Shown piece after piece: positions 1 to 10,087 of a stretch of DNA of 64,000 bases. The position numbers and the translations under genes are program-made. The stretch's first letter is position 1. Each line of letters starts with the position of its first letter. The stretch comes from Crotophaga sulcirostris (Eukaryota > Chordata > Aves > Cuculiformes > Crotophagidae): positions 45,554 through 109,553 of the forward strand of contig VYZB01000337.1 in the NCBI GenBank assembly GCA_013397455.1, in the 5' to 3' direction. The notes under the pieces are model-generated. The model made no database searches. It had not been told where the DNA came from and saw nothing but the letters and a program-made list of their open reading frames with translations.

Positions 1-15
1 GGTGCGGCCGCGCGC

Positions 16-32
16 TGACCCGCGCGTGACCC
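16..32 (-). promoter_or_regulatory. Perfect DR5 retinoic-acid response element candidate
   Basis: On the minus strand this reads GGGTCA, five bases (CGCGC), GGGTCA. Both half-sites fit the RGKTCA consensus of RAR/RXR heterodimers, and 5-bp spacing is the classic RARE arrangement (established knowledge). A second, one-mismatch copy lies at 46-62. Expected neighbour is CYP26A1, a textbook retinoic-acid-induced gene, which makes a functional site plausible. The match itself is seen directly; binding is inferred. Confidence 0.6.
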
Positions 33-45
33 CCGGCACGGCCCG

Positions 46-62
46 TGACACCGGAGTGACCC
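46..62 (-). promoter_or_regulatory. Second DR5-like element, one mismatch
   Basis: The minus strand reads GGGTCA, CTCCG, GTGTCA. The spacing is again exactly five, and only the second base of the second half-site departs from RGKTCA. It starts 30 bases after the perfect DR5 at 16-32, so the two could act as a paired RARE. Confidence 0.4.
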
Positions 63-463
63 CGGCCGGCGCCCTCGCCAAGTTCACTGTCGATCAAAAT
101 AACGAGATACGGTGGCCTGAGCAGCGATAATTGCCGCAGGAAGGCTTTATTATCTCCCCAGCTGTGTATTCCGCCCGCTCCGAAAGAATCAAATGGTAAA
201 GAGTGAAAGGGATAATTAAAAACATCTTGGAAGGGGGTCAAGAAATTAACAGCCTAATATGAACAAACTCTGATTACAAGTAACAATTATTACACATCAT
301 TTGGAAATGCCCGTGTTTACCCGCAAACAAAATCAGTTTTGAGTCTTTTATTCATCTTTTAAAATTGGATTCACACTACATTTTTCAGCGGGTGCCTATG
401 GGGCTTCTCAGCACTCAGGGGGAGTTTTGAGTGAGCTCTGGGGGAGCCCCGGCCACCCTGTGT

Positions 464-616
464 CTGGTGCTGTGGTGCTGAGCAGGAGGCACTGGTGCTG
501 AGCAGGGGGCACTGGTGCTGAGCACGGGGTGCCAGCCCTGCTCTGCCCAGGGGTCACAGCCACCCCAGCCCCTCCTGAGCCTGCTCTCCCCAGGGGTCAC
601 AGCCACCCCAGCTCCT
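464..616. repeat. Short tandem duplications
   Basis: About three copies of a GTGCTGAGCAGG(A/G)GGCACTG-type unit span roughly 464-530. They are followed by two copies of CCAGGGGTCACAGCCACCCC at about 547 and 590, roughly 43 bases apart. Each of the latter carries one GGGTCA half-site. Confidence 0.6.
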
Positions 617-1494
617 GCTAATTAAAGTTCGTCATCTCCACTCGAAGCCACCACCTACCGATCTCACCTCTGATAGGCAGATTCACCTTTCAGGACAAGG
701 TCAAAAGGGGCAGAGGCTCTGGTTCACTACAGGGTCGACCTGCCAACACCACTTACCTCAGCCCTGCAGTTCAGCCTCTTCCAGATTTGACCCAGTCACA
801 CCTGGGAGCCCCGTTCCTGCCCCAGGTAGTGCTGTGCTACTGCCCCGCTGCGCTGCTCCAGCACGGGGGTGCAGGGGGGGCTGCCCAGGGTGAGGCTGCT
901 CTTGGCCTGACATTGCAGGAGGGTGAGGACAGCGATTCAGGGGACAGGGGAGATCCCCAGAGCCTTTCCAAAAGGACTCAGTCCTCACACCACGTTTCTG
1001 CCCTCCCAGGTCAGATTGCTGCTGGCTCTTCCCACAGAGCACACAGCGCCCAGGATGCACTGGAAGGACAGCACAGATGTTTTCCCTCACTGCTTCCACG
1101 CAGGGTGTGTGATGGTGGGGAGAAGACATGGAGTTGAAAGGAGCTTATTAACAGATTGCAGTGGAGCAAGGGCCTGGGCTCAGCTCTGTTCTCAGTGCCA
1201 GAAACAGGACTCACTTTTATGTAGGAGAGAAATACTCACGTCTCAGTGGGGCAGGTGGTACTCAAAAGCCACCCAAGAGGGTGCCCTCAGTACCCAGGCT
1301 TAGCCCCTAGTCCCACCACAGAGCTGCTGTATTGGCACTTCCCCTGGAGGTGACACAGTCACTCTGTCCAGCCAGCCACGATGGGGCCCGTGTCACCCTG
1401 CAAATGCCCTCTCTGCAACGTGAGCAGCACCATCAGGGACAGAGGACTTCCTAGCGTGAATCAGCCATATTCAGAAAAATTGGTTTCCCAAATG

Positions 1495-1500
1495 TTTATT
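1495..1500 (-). terminator. CYP26C1: Candidate CYP26C1 poly(A) signal
   Basis: AATAAA on the minus strand, about 0.7 kb past the CYP26C1 stop codon and the nearest canonical hexamer I see in that direction. No transcript evidence is available, so this is only a candidate 3' end. Confidence 0.35.
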
Positions 1501-2194
1501 CCCCAAAGGCCCCTTCCCTGCTTCAGTCCACCTCCTTGGTCAGGCTGTGGCTGGGGACTGCAGCCTGTGGGGACCCTGGAGGGGGGCTTCATGGCAGACC
1601 CCCAGCAGCAGCACAGTGCTGAGGCACAGCACACACAGCTACTGCTGCTGGTGAATGAGATGTCCTCTGAGGCAGCTCTAATGAGAAGTGCAGGAGTGAG
1701 ATTAAATATTTGCAATAAAAAACACTTTACACTCTATTATTCTAGTTAAGGTAACGCTGTGGGTCTTTCCTCTTTTTACATCTCTAAAAAGCTACGGTGC
1801 ACAGGACGTTTGTCCTGCCTTGCCTATACCACACCCATAGGAGAGAACCTGGCACAGAAAGGCTCTGGGAGCCTCACATGTGGGACTGGGCATTTTGCTG
1901 CCCACCCCCCGAGGCTGGGGGCCAGCATGGGGAGGCTGAGCCCCCATGGAGGATGCTCCCTGCCAGCAACTTCAATGGGTTTTGCCCCCCGGGCTAGGGC
2001 TGAGGTTCACCCTGATGCTCAGGGACAGGACCCTCTCTAATGGCTTGTAGACCAGGAGGGAAAAAAAAAAAAGATGTGTGAGGTTTGGCTGTGCAGTGAC
2101 CCAGTGCCACACCCCAGGCTGGGGCAGCAGAGATGCCTCTGGCAGCCGTGGAGGGCATCGATGCCAGGGCTGAGGGTGGCAGCATGCTCTGGGC

Positions 2195-2557
2195 TCAGGC
2201 CTCGCTGCTGCGGCGGGGCTGCAGGGGGTGGAAGTAGAGCTGCAGCCCATCGTTGACGGGGTGCACGATGGGCACGGTCTGCATAGCGGGGTACCCGGGG
2301 GTGGCCAGCTCCCAGTGCGCTGTGCTGACCAGCTCAATGGCCAGCAGCTTGAGGATGGCCTGTGCCAGCTCCTTGCCGATGCAGCTCCGCGCGCCGCCGC
2401 CGAAGGGGAGGTAGTGGAAGCGGCCCACAGCCTCCATCTGGGTGGCGCTGAAGCGGTCGGGGTCAAAGCTGCCAGGGGGGCTCTGGTAAATGGTGGCCGT
2501 CTCGTGTGTGTCACGGATGCTGTACATGACACTCCAGCCTTTGGGGATCTGGTAGCC
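2195..2557 (-). CDS. CYP26C1: CYP26C1 exon 6 (last), heme-binding loop
   Basis: 120 codons plus TGA at 2195-2197. It starts [13 protein letters not shown] after a CCCACAG acceptor. It contains FDPDRF, the heme loop [10 protein letters not shown], and the CYP26C-like tail [21 protein letters not shown]. Confidence 0.96.
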   Translation of the reverse strand, partial: GYQIPKGWSVMYSIRDTHETATIYQSPPGSFDPDRFSATQMEAVGRFHYLPFGGGARSCIGKELAQAILKLLAIELVSTAHWELATPGYPAMQTVPIVHPVNDGLQLYFHPLQPRRSSEA

Positions 2558-5500
2558 CTGTGGGAGGGGAGAGAAGAGAGTGGCATTACATGGCTGTGTA
2601 GTTGGCTGTGCTCATGGAGGGTGAGCCCCACCACACGGCCCATCTGCTCCACAGCCCCTTTTCTCCCCAGCCCAGCTGGGACTCATCACAGTATCACAGT
2701 ATTACAAGGTTGGAAAGGACCTCTGAGATCATCGAGTCCACCCTATAGCCTCATGGAGGCTGCTGGATGCCACCTTCCCCTGCGCTCCCCCCCAAGCACA
2801 GCCACTGTGCCAGACACAGGGTGCTGAGAGGCAGGGGCAGGCAGCAGCTCCCCAGCAGCCTGCCAGGCACTTACATCCAGCTCAAAAGTCTGCAGAGCCG
2901 TCCTGTAGCCTCCCGAGACCGGGGGCAGCATCCGCAGCACCTCCTTAACCACGCAGTCCAGGTAGCGCAGGCGGCTCAGCTTCTCCAGGCTGATGTCAGA
3001 GGGGCAGCAGCTCTGCCCTGACGGCACCTGGAGCTGGGGGTGGGCACTGCTCTGCAGGAGGGTGGGCTCTGGTGGGGCATGGAGCTGGGGAGAACCTTCC
3101 TCCATTGGGCCTGGGGGCAGGATCTGGTCCTTGTGAGCATCTCTAGCTGCGGGGTGGAGAAGTGGAGTCTCACTGTCCCTGCTCTGGGTTGTCAGGTTGT
3201 CCGGGCAGGGTCCCGCAGGGCAGTGCTCACAGTGCTGGTACAGCTCGTGGGACACCAGCTCCTGCCTTATTTTTCCAATCACTGAGGGGTGCTTCAGCAG
3301 CAGGAGGATCAGAGAGGTGCTAGCACTAGCCGTGGTGGAAAAAGCAGCAAATATGAGCTCAATCGCTGACTCCTGGAAGAGGAAGGAAGGTGACAAGTTT
3401 GAATGCCATTTTAAAGTGGTGACAGTTAAACAGGTGATTCAGACTGTTCTCACCTTTTGCCAGTTTCATCCCTCATCCCTGTGCAGAGGGCTCTGACCCC
3501 TCCCTTCCTGCTCTCTGCAAACCCGCACCTACCCCAGGCTGACAGGGACCAAAACAAGACACTCTTGTTCTTCCATTTATGTATGAATTGGACATCGATT
3601 TGCCAAGTGACTGATGCAGAAACACAACTGAGATGAGTGCACATCACCTCCAATCCAACTCTTCTGAGCTTTCCTCCCAAGATTTACAAATTTTAAAGAA
3701 GCATTTTAGCGTGCATTTTAACACAGTGAGTGCAGTTCCTTTCAAGCATTACACTTTTTACCTGCATCTGCCAATCCCCCCTTGCACCCAGCTTTCACCT
3801 TTGTGCCCAGCCAGCAGTTACAGGGCTGTGTGTGTTTATGCATAAATTCTAGAGCCCAGATGCACTGCCAGCTAAAACGGGTGACATTTGATCCATTTCC
3901 AGTTATAACCGACCATTTGCTTGTCTGGGAGGACACTCAAACCAACAGAGTCAAAAGCAGAAAGACCTCTCTGCTACAGCAGGTCAGCCCAGGAGGTCAG
4001 CAGGCTCTCCTGCAGGGATGCACGCACACAAGGACTTGCTCACTTTCCAAGCATTAAATACTGAAGCGCAGCAGTGTTCTGAAAGCTCCAAAGCAGATGT
4101 GTCCACCACAAGTTAGGAAGTCAACCAGCTCAGATGGACCACAATACAGTCAAATCCATAGTCAGTGACTTCTCCTAGCTCACAGAACCCCACGCAGCCT
4201 CCCAGCCTTACCGTCCTATCTATACGGCACAGCGCACGCCAGGTTCCAAAAGTTAAGGGTTGCCCAGAGCTGGGTCCTGGAATGTCACAGGTCTGACAGC
4301 CAACAGTATTACAGTATCACAGTATTACAAGGTTGGAAAGGACCTCTGAGATCATCGAGTCCAACCTATAACCCAACACCAACACCAACTCATCATCTAA
4401 ACCTGAGTTTACCACTGAGTGCCTCATCCAATCTCCTCTTAAACACCTCCAGGGACAGTGACTCCACCACCTCCGCGGGCAGCGCATTCCAAGGGCCAAT
4501 CACCCTTTCAGTGAAGAACTTTTTCCTAATATCAAGCCTAAATTTTCTCTGACGAAGCCTGAGTTCAACATAACACTCAGACTTCCAGCACCATCTGAAG
4601 GTGCCAGTGGCTCCACAGCACCGGGCTGGGAGCGCTGAGGCCAGACCCGAAAGCCGCAGGAGAAGCCCCATGAGGAGCACAGGAATTGCCACCCTGGGAG
4701 GGGCTGGGACCTGGCTGGCACTGCTGAGCACTGATTGCTGCAGCCCAGGGGCAAAGCAGAGCAAAAAAAACCCAGGGAAACTGAGCAGTTTCCTTTCACA
4801 CAGCTATGTGTTTGGATTTTAAATTGTTCTGACACAACCGGTTTCTGGAGAGGTGAAGCCAAAATCACGGGGAGGGACATCTGAAGCCTGAAGGTACCTG
4901 GTGCCACTCTGGTTAGGTCAAGGGTAATGTAACAATCATTACTCTTTGCTACCTTCCCCAGTGCCATATATTGGCTGGACTACAGGCTTTTGCCAAAGTG
5001 CAGCTCTCAGGGACATCTTTCAGCTGAAATAAAACCTCTGAAATAACAGATCCCCGGTGACCCTTATCACACCTCCTGCAGGCAGGAGCAGGAATTTTTA
5101 CATTCACAAGGGAGCAGAGCCAGATGAAAGAAATCTCTCAGTTACACTGCTTGCAATTAAAACCAGAGACATTTCAATATAATGCAAAGAACTGAGAGCA
5201 GGAAATTCGAAATAACAGTCCTTATGACTCCCTGCATCAACCTCTGACAGTGCTGCTACACAAGGTGTGACACCGAGCTGCTGGCTTCCCTCCCTGCTTT
5301 TACAAGACCAACATAACCAGTAACTGGGAATCAGCACTTCCCCACAGCCTCATCAATATTTCCCTGTGCTGTAGCCTCACTCCTCACCTGGGGAGGCAGG
5401 ACCAGCAGTTCTGTTTCCACACATCCAGCTGGAGACACCACTGTAGGATGGGGTGGGGGGGTGTTTAATCCTTCCAAGGTTTTAAATGTTCTAAAACAGT

Positions 5501-8500
5501 AGTTTTGGCAACGTGATATCTTTTTAATGACCTTTCCATTTCAAGCGTCCTGCTGAATTCATGCCAGCAGTGCAAATCATGGTGTATTTGGGAAAATTTA
5601 TGGAAAACCAGTCCTTAAAAATCATTTGAACAAAAAAGCAAATTAGTAACTAGTGTCTGGAGTGCCTGTCAAAGTCAGATACATCCAGGACTCTGAGACA
5701 TCTCTGGGCTTTTTATCCAATTACACCATTTCACTGGTTGAGAGCTCTACTACTGTTTTATCAGAGTGGAGAACACTGCCAAAATTGCAAGCATAGGCTG
5801 TTCAGTTTGCAAGTTATTTTGTTAAATACAAACAAGGTAGAAACTTTCTAACTGTGAAGGTACAGGACAGCATATGAGTATATTGTAATTGGAATCAGTG
5901 GCTCGAGTCACTGCCATGTCACTCCATGGGGCATTTAATATTCCCTTATTCCATTTGTGGTCAGAGCCAGAGCCATGAAGAGCAATCATGTAATTATTCC
6001 TGTGTAACAGCCATGTGAATACTAACAGAGATTAATCAATCTTAATCACAATTTGAATCTGGCAATTACTTTAAAAAATATATTTTTATTTTAAAAGTTC
6101 ATTAGAATAAATAATAAATATAACTAAATTTCTTTAAGAACATATACTGGTTCTGATTGCATCTAATAATTGCTATAAAGTCTTTCAAATATTTTAGAAT
6201 TAGGTATTACACTTTTGCAAGATATTTATAAAACATTAGTCTTTAGATAGTTTTCCTTAAACACCTAAAGAAAAACTTTGTGCGTTCAATACTTTTAAAC
6301 TATATTCAAATACCTTTAAACTATATTCAGCTGCTGTACCCACACAAAACTGCTTCAAAACTTGTTATATAATAAAAGCAGTGTCATCTGTCATTCACTG
6401 ACATCAAGTGACCTGGAGATAAGGATCACAGTATCACAGTAGCACAGCATCACAAGGTTGGAAAGGACCTCTGAGATCATTGAGTCCAACCTATAACCCA
6501 ACACTAACACCAACTCAATAATGCAGTCCTAATGGCAATTTTTTCCCAAGATCTTTGGCAAAATACTTTTCACGTCCACTTAGTAGTTTTGGCTCAGCCA
6601 AGAACTTCTGGGTTCCTCCCTAAGTCGCAGTGGTGCATCATCCTGCACCACAGCAATCCACAAGCTACATGATCTAATTAATGATGAGGGGATAGGAAAC
6701 GACCTGGAATCCATCATCCCATCCCTGGATCCGTGTTGATGCGTTTGTCTCAGGGATTTCTGGGCTTGCAGCCCCGAGGAACACAGGGACATGATCTACA
6801 CACGCCGCGCTGTGCCAGATGCTGGGGGATGCTTGAGGAGCACACGACTAGCTCTAAATATTCCCCAGATACTATCTTGGAGGTTACCAAGTGCACACTG
6901 AAGTCCAGAGCCTTGGCACAGCCACAAAACCCTACCTACCAGCCTCCTCAGTCAGGTTGAAGCCTGGTGGCTGAGAAGAGGCCTTTACTCCCTTTTTAAA
7001 CATCAGCTCCCTTCTAACACAGAGAGACACAGTTCTGCAAGAGCATATGAGCACGCCAAGTCCAGGCTTTCTTGCTTGCACTGGAGATGGTGCCCTCAGC
7101 ACTGGCAAGAGGAGGGCAGAAGCCAGCAGCTTGTGGCAGGTCCCCACACAACCCTCCTCCTACCCCGCAGCCCAGGTCTCTCAAACAGCCACTAAGTCAG
7201 AAGGGACTCTGCAAGGGGAGGAGGATTCTCCTTACCTTTAGCTCCTGCATGGTGAATTCTTTGCCGTGCTCCTTGGCACTGTTTATGATGAAATCCAGTG
7301 CATCACTGTGATCTTCTGGGCTGTTTCTCTGCAGTTTTTCCTGTATAGCCTTCTCCATAAACTCATGTAGCATGTCCCGTGCTTTGATTCCCTGCAGGAG
7401 GCAGACAAAGTTCAGGAGAACCTTAAGAACTGCCCTCCTCTCCAGAGAGACCAGGAGACCCCAAGCGTGGCAATCCTTAATCCAAGGATCTGTAACAACA
7501 AGAACTGTTTAATCCAGCCCTAGAGCCTTGCAAGACCCAGCAGTTTGGGAGGAACTGCTGCAAATTCTGTTGCCTTGCTGTTGTGAATCAAATACAGCAA
7601 GTCCTAAGAAACACTCTGAGAGGAAAAGACAGCAGTAAATGCACGGTACCGAGTCCAGAGGCATCTGCACTGAACCAACCCACGGTTGTGTCAGGTACAA
7701 AAGAAGCTTGTCCAAAAGGACAAGAAGAGGTAACTTAGTAAAACTGAGTCCAGCAGCTGGGCACACCTGAGACAAGAAAAAATGAGTGGCTTTACCAGGG
7801 TATAGTGGATAGAGGCATGTGAATCACACCTAGCTCATCTCCAGCTGCATTGCACTCCTGTGCTGAAAAACTTTTAGGTAAGATCTCTGCAAGTCAAGTA
7901 ATGAGCCATCTCTTTGCAAAGTGGCATGGATGGATGGATGGATGGACGGATGGATGGAGAGATGGGTAGACAGATGGATGGATGGATGGATGGATGGATG
8001 GATGGATGGATGGATGGATGGATGGATGGACAGATGGATGGATGGATGGGTAGATGGATGGACTGACAGATGGATGGATTGATGGATGGATGGATGGATG
8101 GGTAGCCGGATGGACGGACAGATGGATGGATGGAGAAATGGATAGACGGATGGACAGACAGATGGACGGATGGATGGACGGGTAGAGAGATGGGTAAACG
8201 GATGGACGGACGGATGGATGGATGGATGGATGGATGAATAGATGGATGGATGGAGTGAGTCACAAAGCATGTGCCTCTGTATCAAGATGCCTTCCGCAAA
8301 AGCCAGAAGGAGCAGAGATTTGGGATGAAAAACGGCCATGATCCGATATTGGGAAGAAGATACAAAGGCTGAGGTTTGAGGTGGGAAGGACTAGACAAAG
8401 GAAACAGGACAAGGAGCAAGAGGAAAGGCAAGGGGATCTAAATGCAAGTTGAAGAAGTTGGTCTGGGGCCAGACAGGCTTAGGCTGACATAAGAAAGGGC

Positions 8501-10016
8501 AGGGAGGGATGGGATGGGGGCTGAAGCTCACACTGATGACAATCTGCAAAGGGAAACAGGACAGGGAAAACCAGAGCTTTGAACTGGTGAAGAGCAGCAG
8601 GGAGGCTGGGGGATAACTGGGACTGGGAAGGTAAGGTGATCCAGTGAGGCAGAGCTCACAGTGGAAATAAGAGGTTGGGCAAGACCTGGCTGAGAGTGGC
8701 AGGAGAGCTCAGCTGTGCTAAGGGTGGGTAACCCAAAGGCAGAGGAGGGAACACCGACTGAGGTGGGAGCGGAGGGGTGGGAAGCAGGACCAATACCTGG
8801 AGTAGGAATTTGGGAGGCAGGCAGGGAGGGGTAGGACAGCAGGGAAGAACTAACTGCAGGTTGAAAGAGACAGAGGAGACTGTCCCTCTGCCATGTGCCT
8901 CTCCAGGACCCTTCGTTGTCTCTCTGTTGCTGGGGAACAAGGAACGAAAGACCATACAAGGATCTCAAGTCCTTGGCCTGCCCTGAGGTGTGCAGGGAAT
9001 GCTCACCTGAGGTGCACTGTGCCCACCTGTCTTTATGCTCATGCCCACAGACCCCTCTGCTGCGGGCTGACATGCATCCAGGTGGGATGAGATGGGACAA
9101 GACCGGACATGATGGACGAACCAGAACCAACAGAAACAACATATGGGGTGGGGGACAAGAGGAGCCCTGCACCCTACGATGACCTGGAGCCACTGCCCAG
9201 AGGTGCCGGAAGCCAATCAGGAGCAGGTGAGAAGTGCAAAGAGAAGGGGAGAAGGCTGAGGTGGGCAAGACACCAGACCCTGAGCCCTGGCATGGGCTGC
9301 TGCAGGTGTCCTGGCCCATCAGAAGTGCCCCTTGGTGGGCCTGGGGACGGGGTCTGTGCCCATTCCCCCAGGCCGAGGGAGCAAGGCAGTACCTTGCGCA
9401 GCCCGCTGAAGGGGACGTTGAGGGGCAGGGAGAAGAGGTTCTCCACCAGCTGCTCAAAAGTTTTGGCCAGGTCCTTGAACTGCTTTTCCTCCAGACGGAG
9501 CCCCAGCAGAATCCGAGCTGCAATGCGGAAAGTTAAGGTTTTAGCGGAGGAATAGACGGCGATGGAGCCCGGCTCCATGCACCAGCCCCGCAGCTCCCGC
9601 GTCACCACCTTCCGGATCCGCGGCAGGTAGCTCTCCAGGGCGGCGCGGCTGAACACGCTGGACAGGATCTAGGAGGAGAAGGGGGGGGACAGAGGCGGGG
9701 GGTTAAAGCCGGGGGTCCCGCGCGCCCCCGAGGCCCAGGCCCGGGCAGAAGGTGCCGCCGGGGCCGCGCGCGGGGCGGGCGCGGGGCTCACCTTGCGGCG
9801 CTGGCGGTGGCGCTCCCCCGCGGAGCCGAGCAGCGTGTGCTCGCCCAGCAGGATCTGGGTGCTCTGCGGCCACTGCGCGCTGACCAGCGTGTGCTCGCCC
9901 AGCAGGATCTTGCGGATGTTGGCGGCGCCCGTCACCCGCACCACCGGCCGGCCCAGCAGGTGCGTCTTGAACACGTTCCCGTAGCGCTCCCGCCGGGAGC
10001 TGTGGAACTGCGAGCC
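2195..10016 (-). CDS. CYP26C1: CYP26C1, retinoic acid hydroxylase (cytochrome P450 26C1); exons 2-6, exon 1 in gap
   Basis: CYP26 enzymes are endoplasmic-reticulum P450s that oxidise all-trans and 9-cis retinoic acid to 4-hydroxy/4-oxo products, clearing the morphogen in embryonic hindbrain and other tissues (family knowledge). Five exons join without frame breaks: 9792-10016, 9393-9668, 7236-7391, 2875-3372 and 2195-2557. All have GT/AG borders in phase 0 and encode 505 residues plus TGA. Visible motifs are WPQS in exon 2, FSTTAS of the I-helix in exon 5, the K-helix EVLR (ExxR), FDPDRF, and heme-binding [10 protein letters not shown] with the cysteine codon at 2381-2383. The residues joining exons 5 and 6 read [12 protein letters not shown], typical of CYP26. 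The [12 protein letters not shown] segment and overall order favour CYP26C1 over 26A1/26B1, and the EXOC6 neighbour agrees. Exon 1 (membrane anchor and proline-rich hinge) must lie in or beside the N run at 10088-10588. The post-I-helix linker is unusually long. Confidence 0.95.
2683..2750 (-). mobile_element. CR1 LINE 3'-end fragment, copy 1
   Basis: Short fragment in CYP26C1 intron 5. It has the ATCACAGTATTACAAGG tail (reverse of the octamer tail) and the GGTTGGAAAGGACCTCTGAG segment shared with the other copies in the window. Confidence 0.75.
2875..3372 (-). CDS. CYP26C1: CYP26C1 exon 5 with extended linker
   Basis: 166 codons, all open, from the I-helix [16 protein letters not shown] to FELD before a GTAAGT donor. 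Codons for residues 41-125 (3252-2998) form an 85-residue linker rich in P, S, Q and C, followed by the conserved [15 protein letters not shown] and K-helix EVLR. As I recall, mammalian CYP26C1 has roughly half this linker. An undetected short intron inside it cannot be excluded, but no convincing donor/acceptor pair is apparent and the frame stays open throughout. Confidence 0.88.
4304..4568 (-). mobile_element. CR1 LINE fragment, copy 2
   Basis: The minus strand encodes the degenerate end of CR1 ORF2 ([35 protein letters not shown]), then the 3' UTR and the octamer tail. 5'-truncated, as is usual for CR1. Confidence 0.85.
6425..6516 (-). mobile_element. CR1 LINE 3'-end fragment, copy 3
   Basis: About 90 bp containing the octamer tail and the AAGGTTGGAAAGGACCTCTG core in the same minus orientation as copies 1 and 2. 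Confidence 0.8.
7236..7391 (-). CDS. CYP26C1: CYP26C1 exon 4
   Basis: 52 codons, [11 protein letters not shown] to EFTMQELK, with a CTGCAG acceptor and GTAAGG donor. It continues exon 3 (LRK|GIKARD) and leads into exon 5 (QELK|ESAIEL), both typical CYP26C1 joins. Confidence 0.95.
7392..9392 (-). other. CYP26C1: CYP26C1 intron 3
   Basis: 2.0 kb intron containing the GGAT-type minisatellite at 7921-8256. About 8340-9390 is purine-rich on the plus strand, with only chance open frames. The splice borders join LRK to GIKARD. Confidence 0.85.
7921..8256. repeat. (GGAT)n / (ATGG)n tetranucleotide minisatellite
   Basis: About 335 bp of GGAT repeats with interruptions (GGAC, GGGTAGA, CAGAT). In two reverse frames it gives spurious His-Pro-Ser-Ile repeats, which are not protein. 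It lies wholly within CYP26C1 intron 3. Confidence 0.95.
9393..9668 (-). CDS. CYP26C1: CYP26C1 exon 3
   Basis: 92 codons from [14 protein letters not shown] to NVPFSGLRK, with an AG acceptor at 9669-9670 and a GTACTG donor. [13 protein letters not shown] and [13 protein letters not shown] are strongly CYP26-like. The intron to exon 2 is only 123 bp. Confidence 0.95.
9792..10016 (-). CDS. CYP26C1: CYP26C1 exon 2
   Basis: 75 codons between an acceptor CAG at 10017-10019 and a GTGAGC donor. It starts [14 protein letters not shown] and ends RHRQRRK, the B-C helix region of P450s. Two ILLGEHTL segments 18 codons apart share a 26-nt identical stretch (9831-9856 and 9885-9910). Confidence 0.95.
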
Positions 10017-10087
10017 CTGGGGGGGGGGGAACGAGCCCTGGGGGTCAGCCCGGCGCTGCTCCCGGCGCCCCCCCCCTCCCGCCCCGC
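10017..10087 (-). other. CYP26C1: CYP26C1 intron 1, 3' part
   Basis: Very GC-rich sequence with a C-rich (minus strand) polypyrimidine tract directly before exon 2. The rest of the intron runs into the assembly gap. Confidence 0.7.

Larger units (their letters stand above)
1..2194. other. Intergenic flank: downstream of CYP26C1, probably upstream of CYP26A1
   Basis: No exon of any gene is recognisable here. In vertebrates CYP26A1 follows CYP26C1 in the same orientation (established synteny), so its start should lie just left of base 1 and this stretch would be its upstream region (inference). The first 70 bases are GC- and CpG-rich and hold DR5-type hormone-response repeats. Bases 85-370 are AT-rich with several TAAT/ATTA homeodomain-type cores. 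Bases 430-616 hold short tandem repeats. The remainder up to the CYP26C1 stop codon probably includes its 3' UTR. Open frames in this region have no protein-like features. Confidence 0.6.
3373..7235 (-). other. CYP26C1: CYP26C1 intron 4
   Basis: 3.86 kb intron. It holds two CR1 fragments (about 4304-4568 and 6425-6516). Otherwise it is unique sequence, AT-rich from about 5.5 to 6.4 kb. No further exon is needed, because exons 4 and 5 join in phase 0 with the expected protein sequence. Confidence 0.85.

Noticed and set aside
81..97. AGTTCA followed by GATCAA as a third RARE
   Set aside because: The second half fits RGKTCA poorly at any spacing.
1..2194. CYP26A1 exons
   Set aside because: None found; no P450 motif or CYP26A1-like frame occurs left of the CYP26C1 stop.
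3981..3999. Two AGGTCA half-sites seven bases apart
   Set aside because: DR7 is not a standard RAR/RXR spacing; treated as coincidence.
7830..8339. 129-169-codon minus-strand frames rich in HPSI repeats
   Set aside because: They are translations of the GGAT minisatellite inside a CYP26C1 intron, open in several frames because the unit lacks stop codons.
8528..9523. 331-codon minus-strand frame
   Set aside because: It crosses the exon 3 donor into the intron in the wrong frame; the real exon 3 uses a different frame with a CYP26 match.
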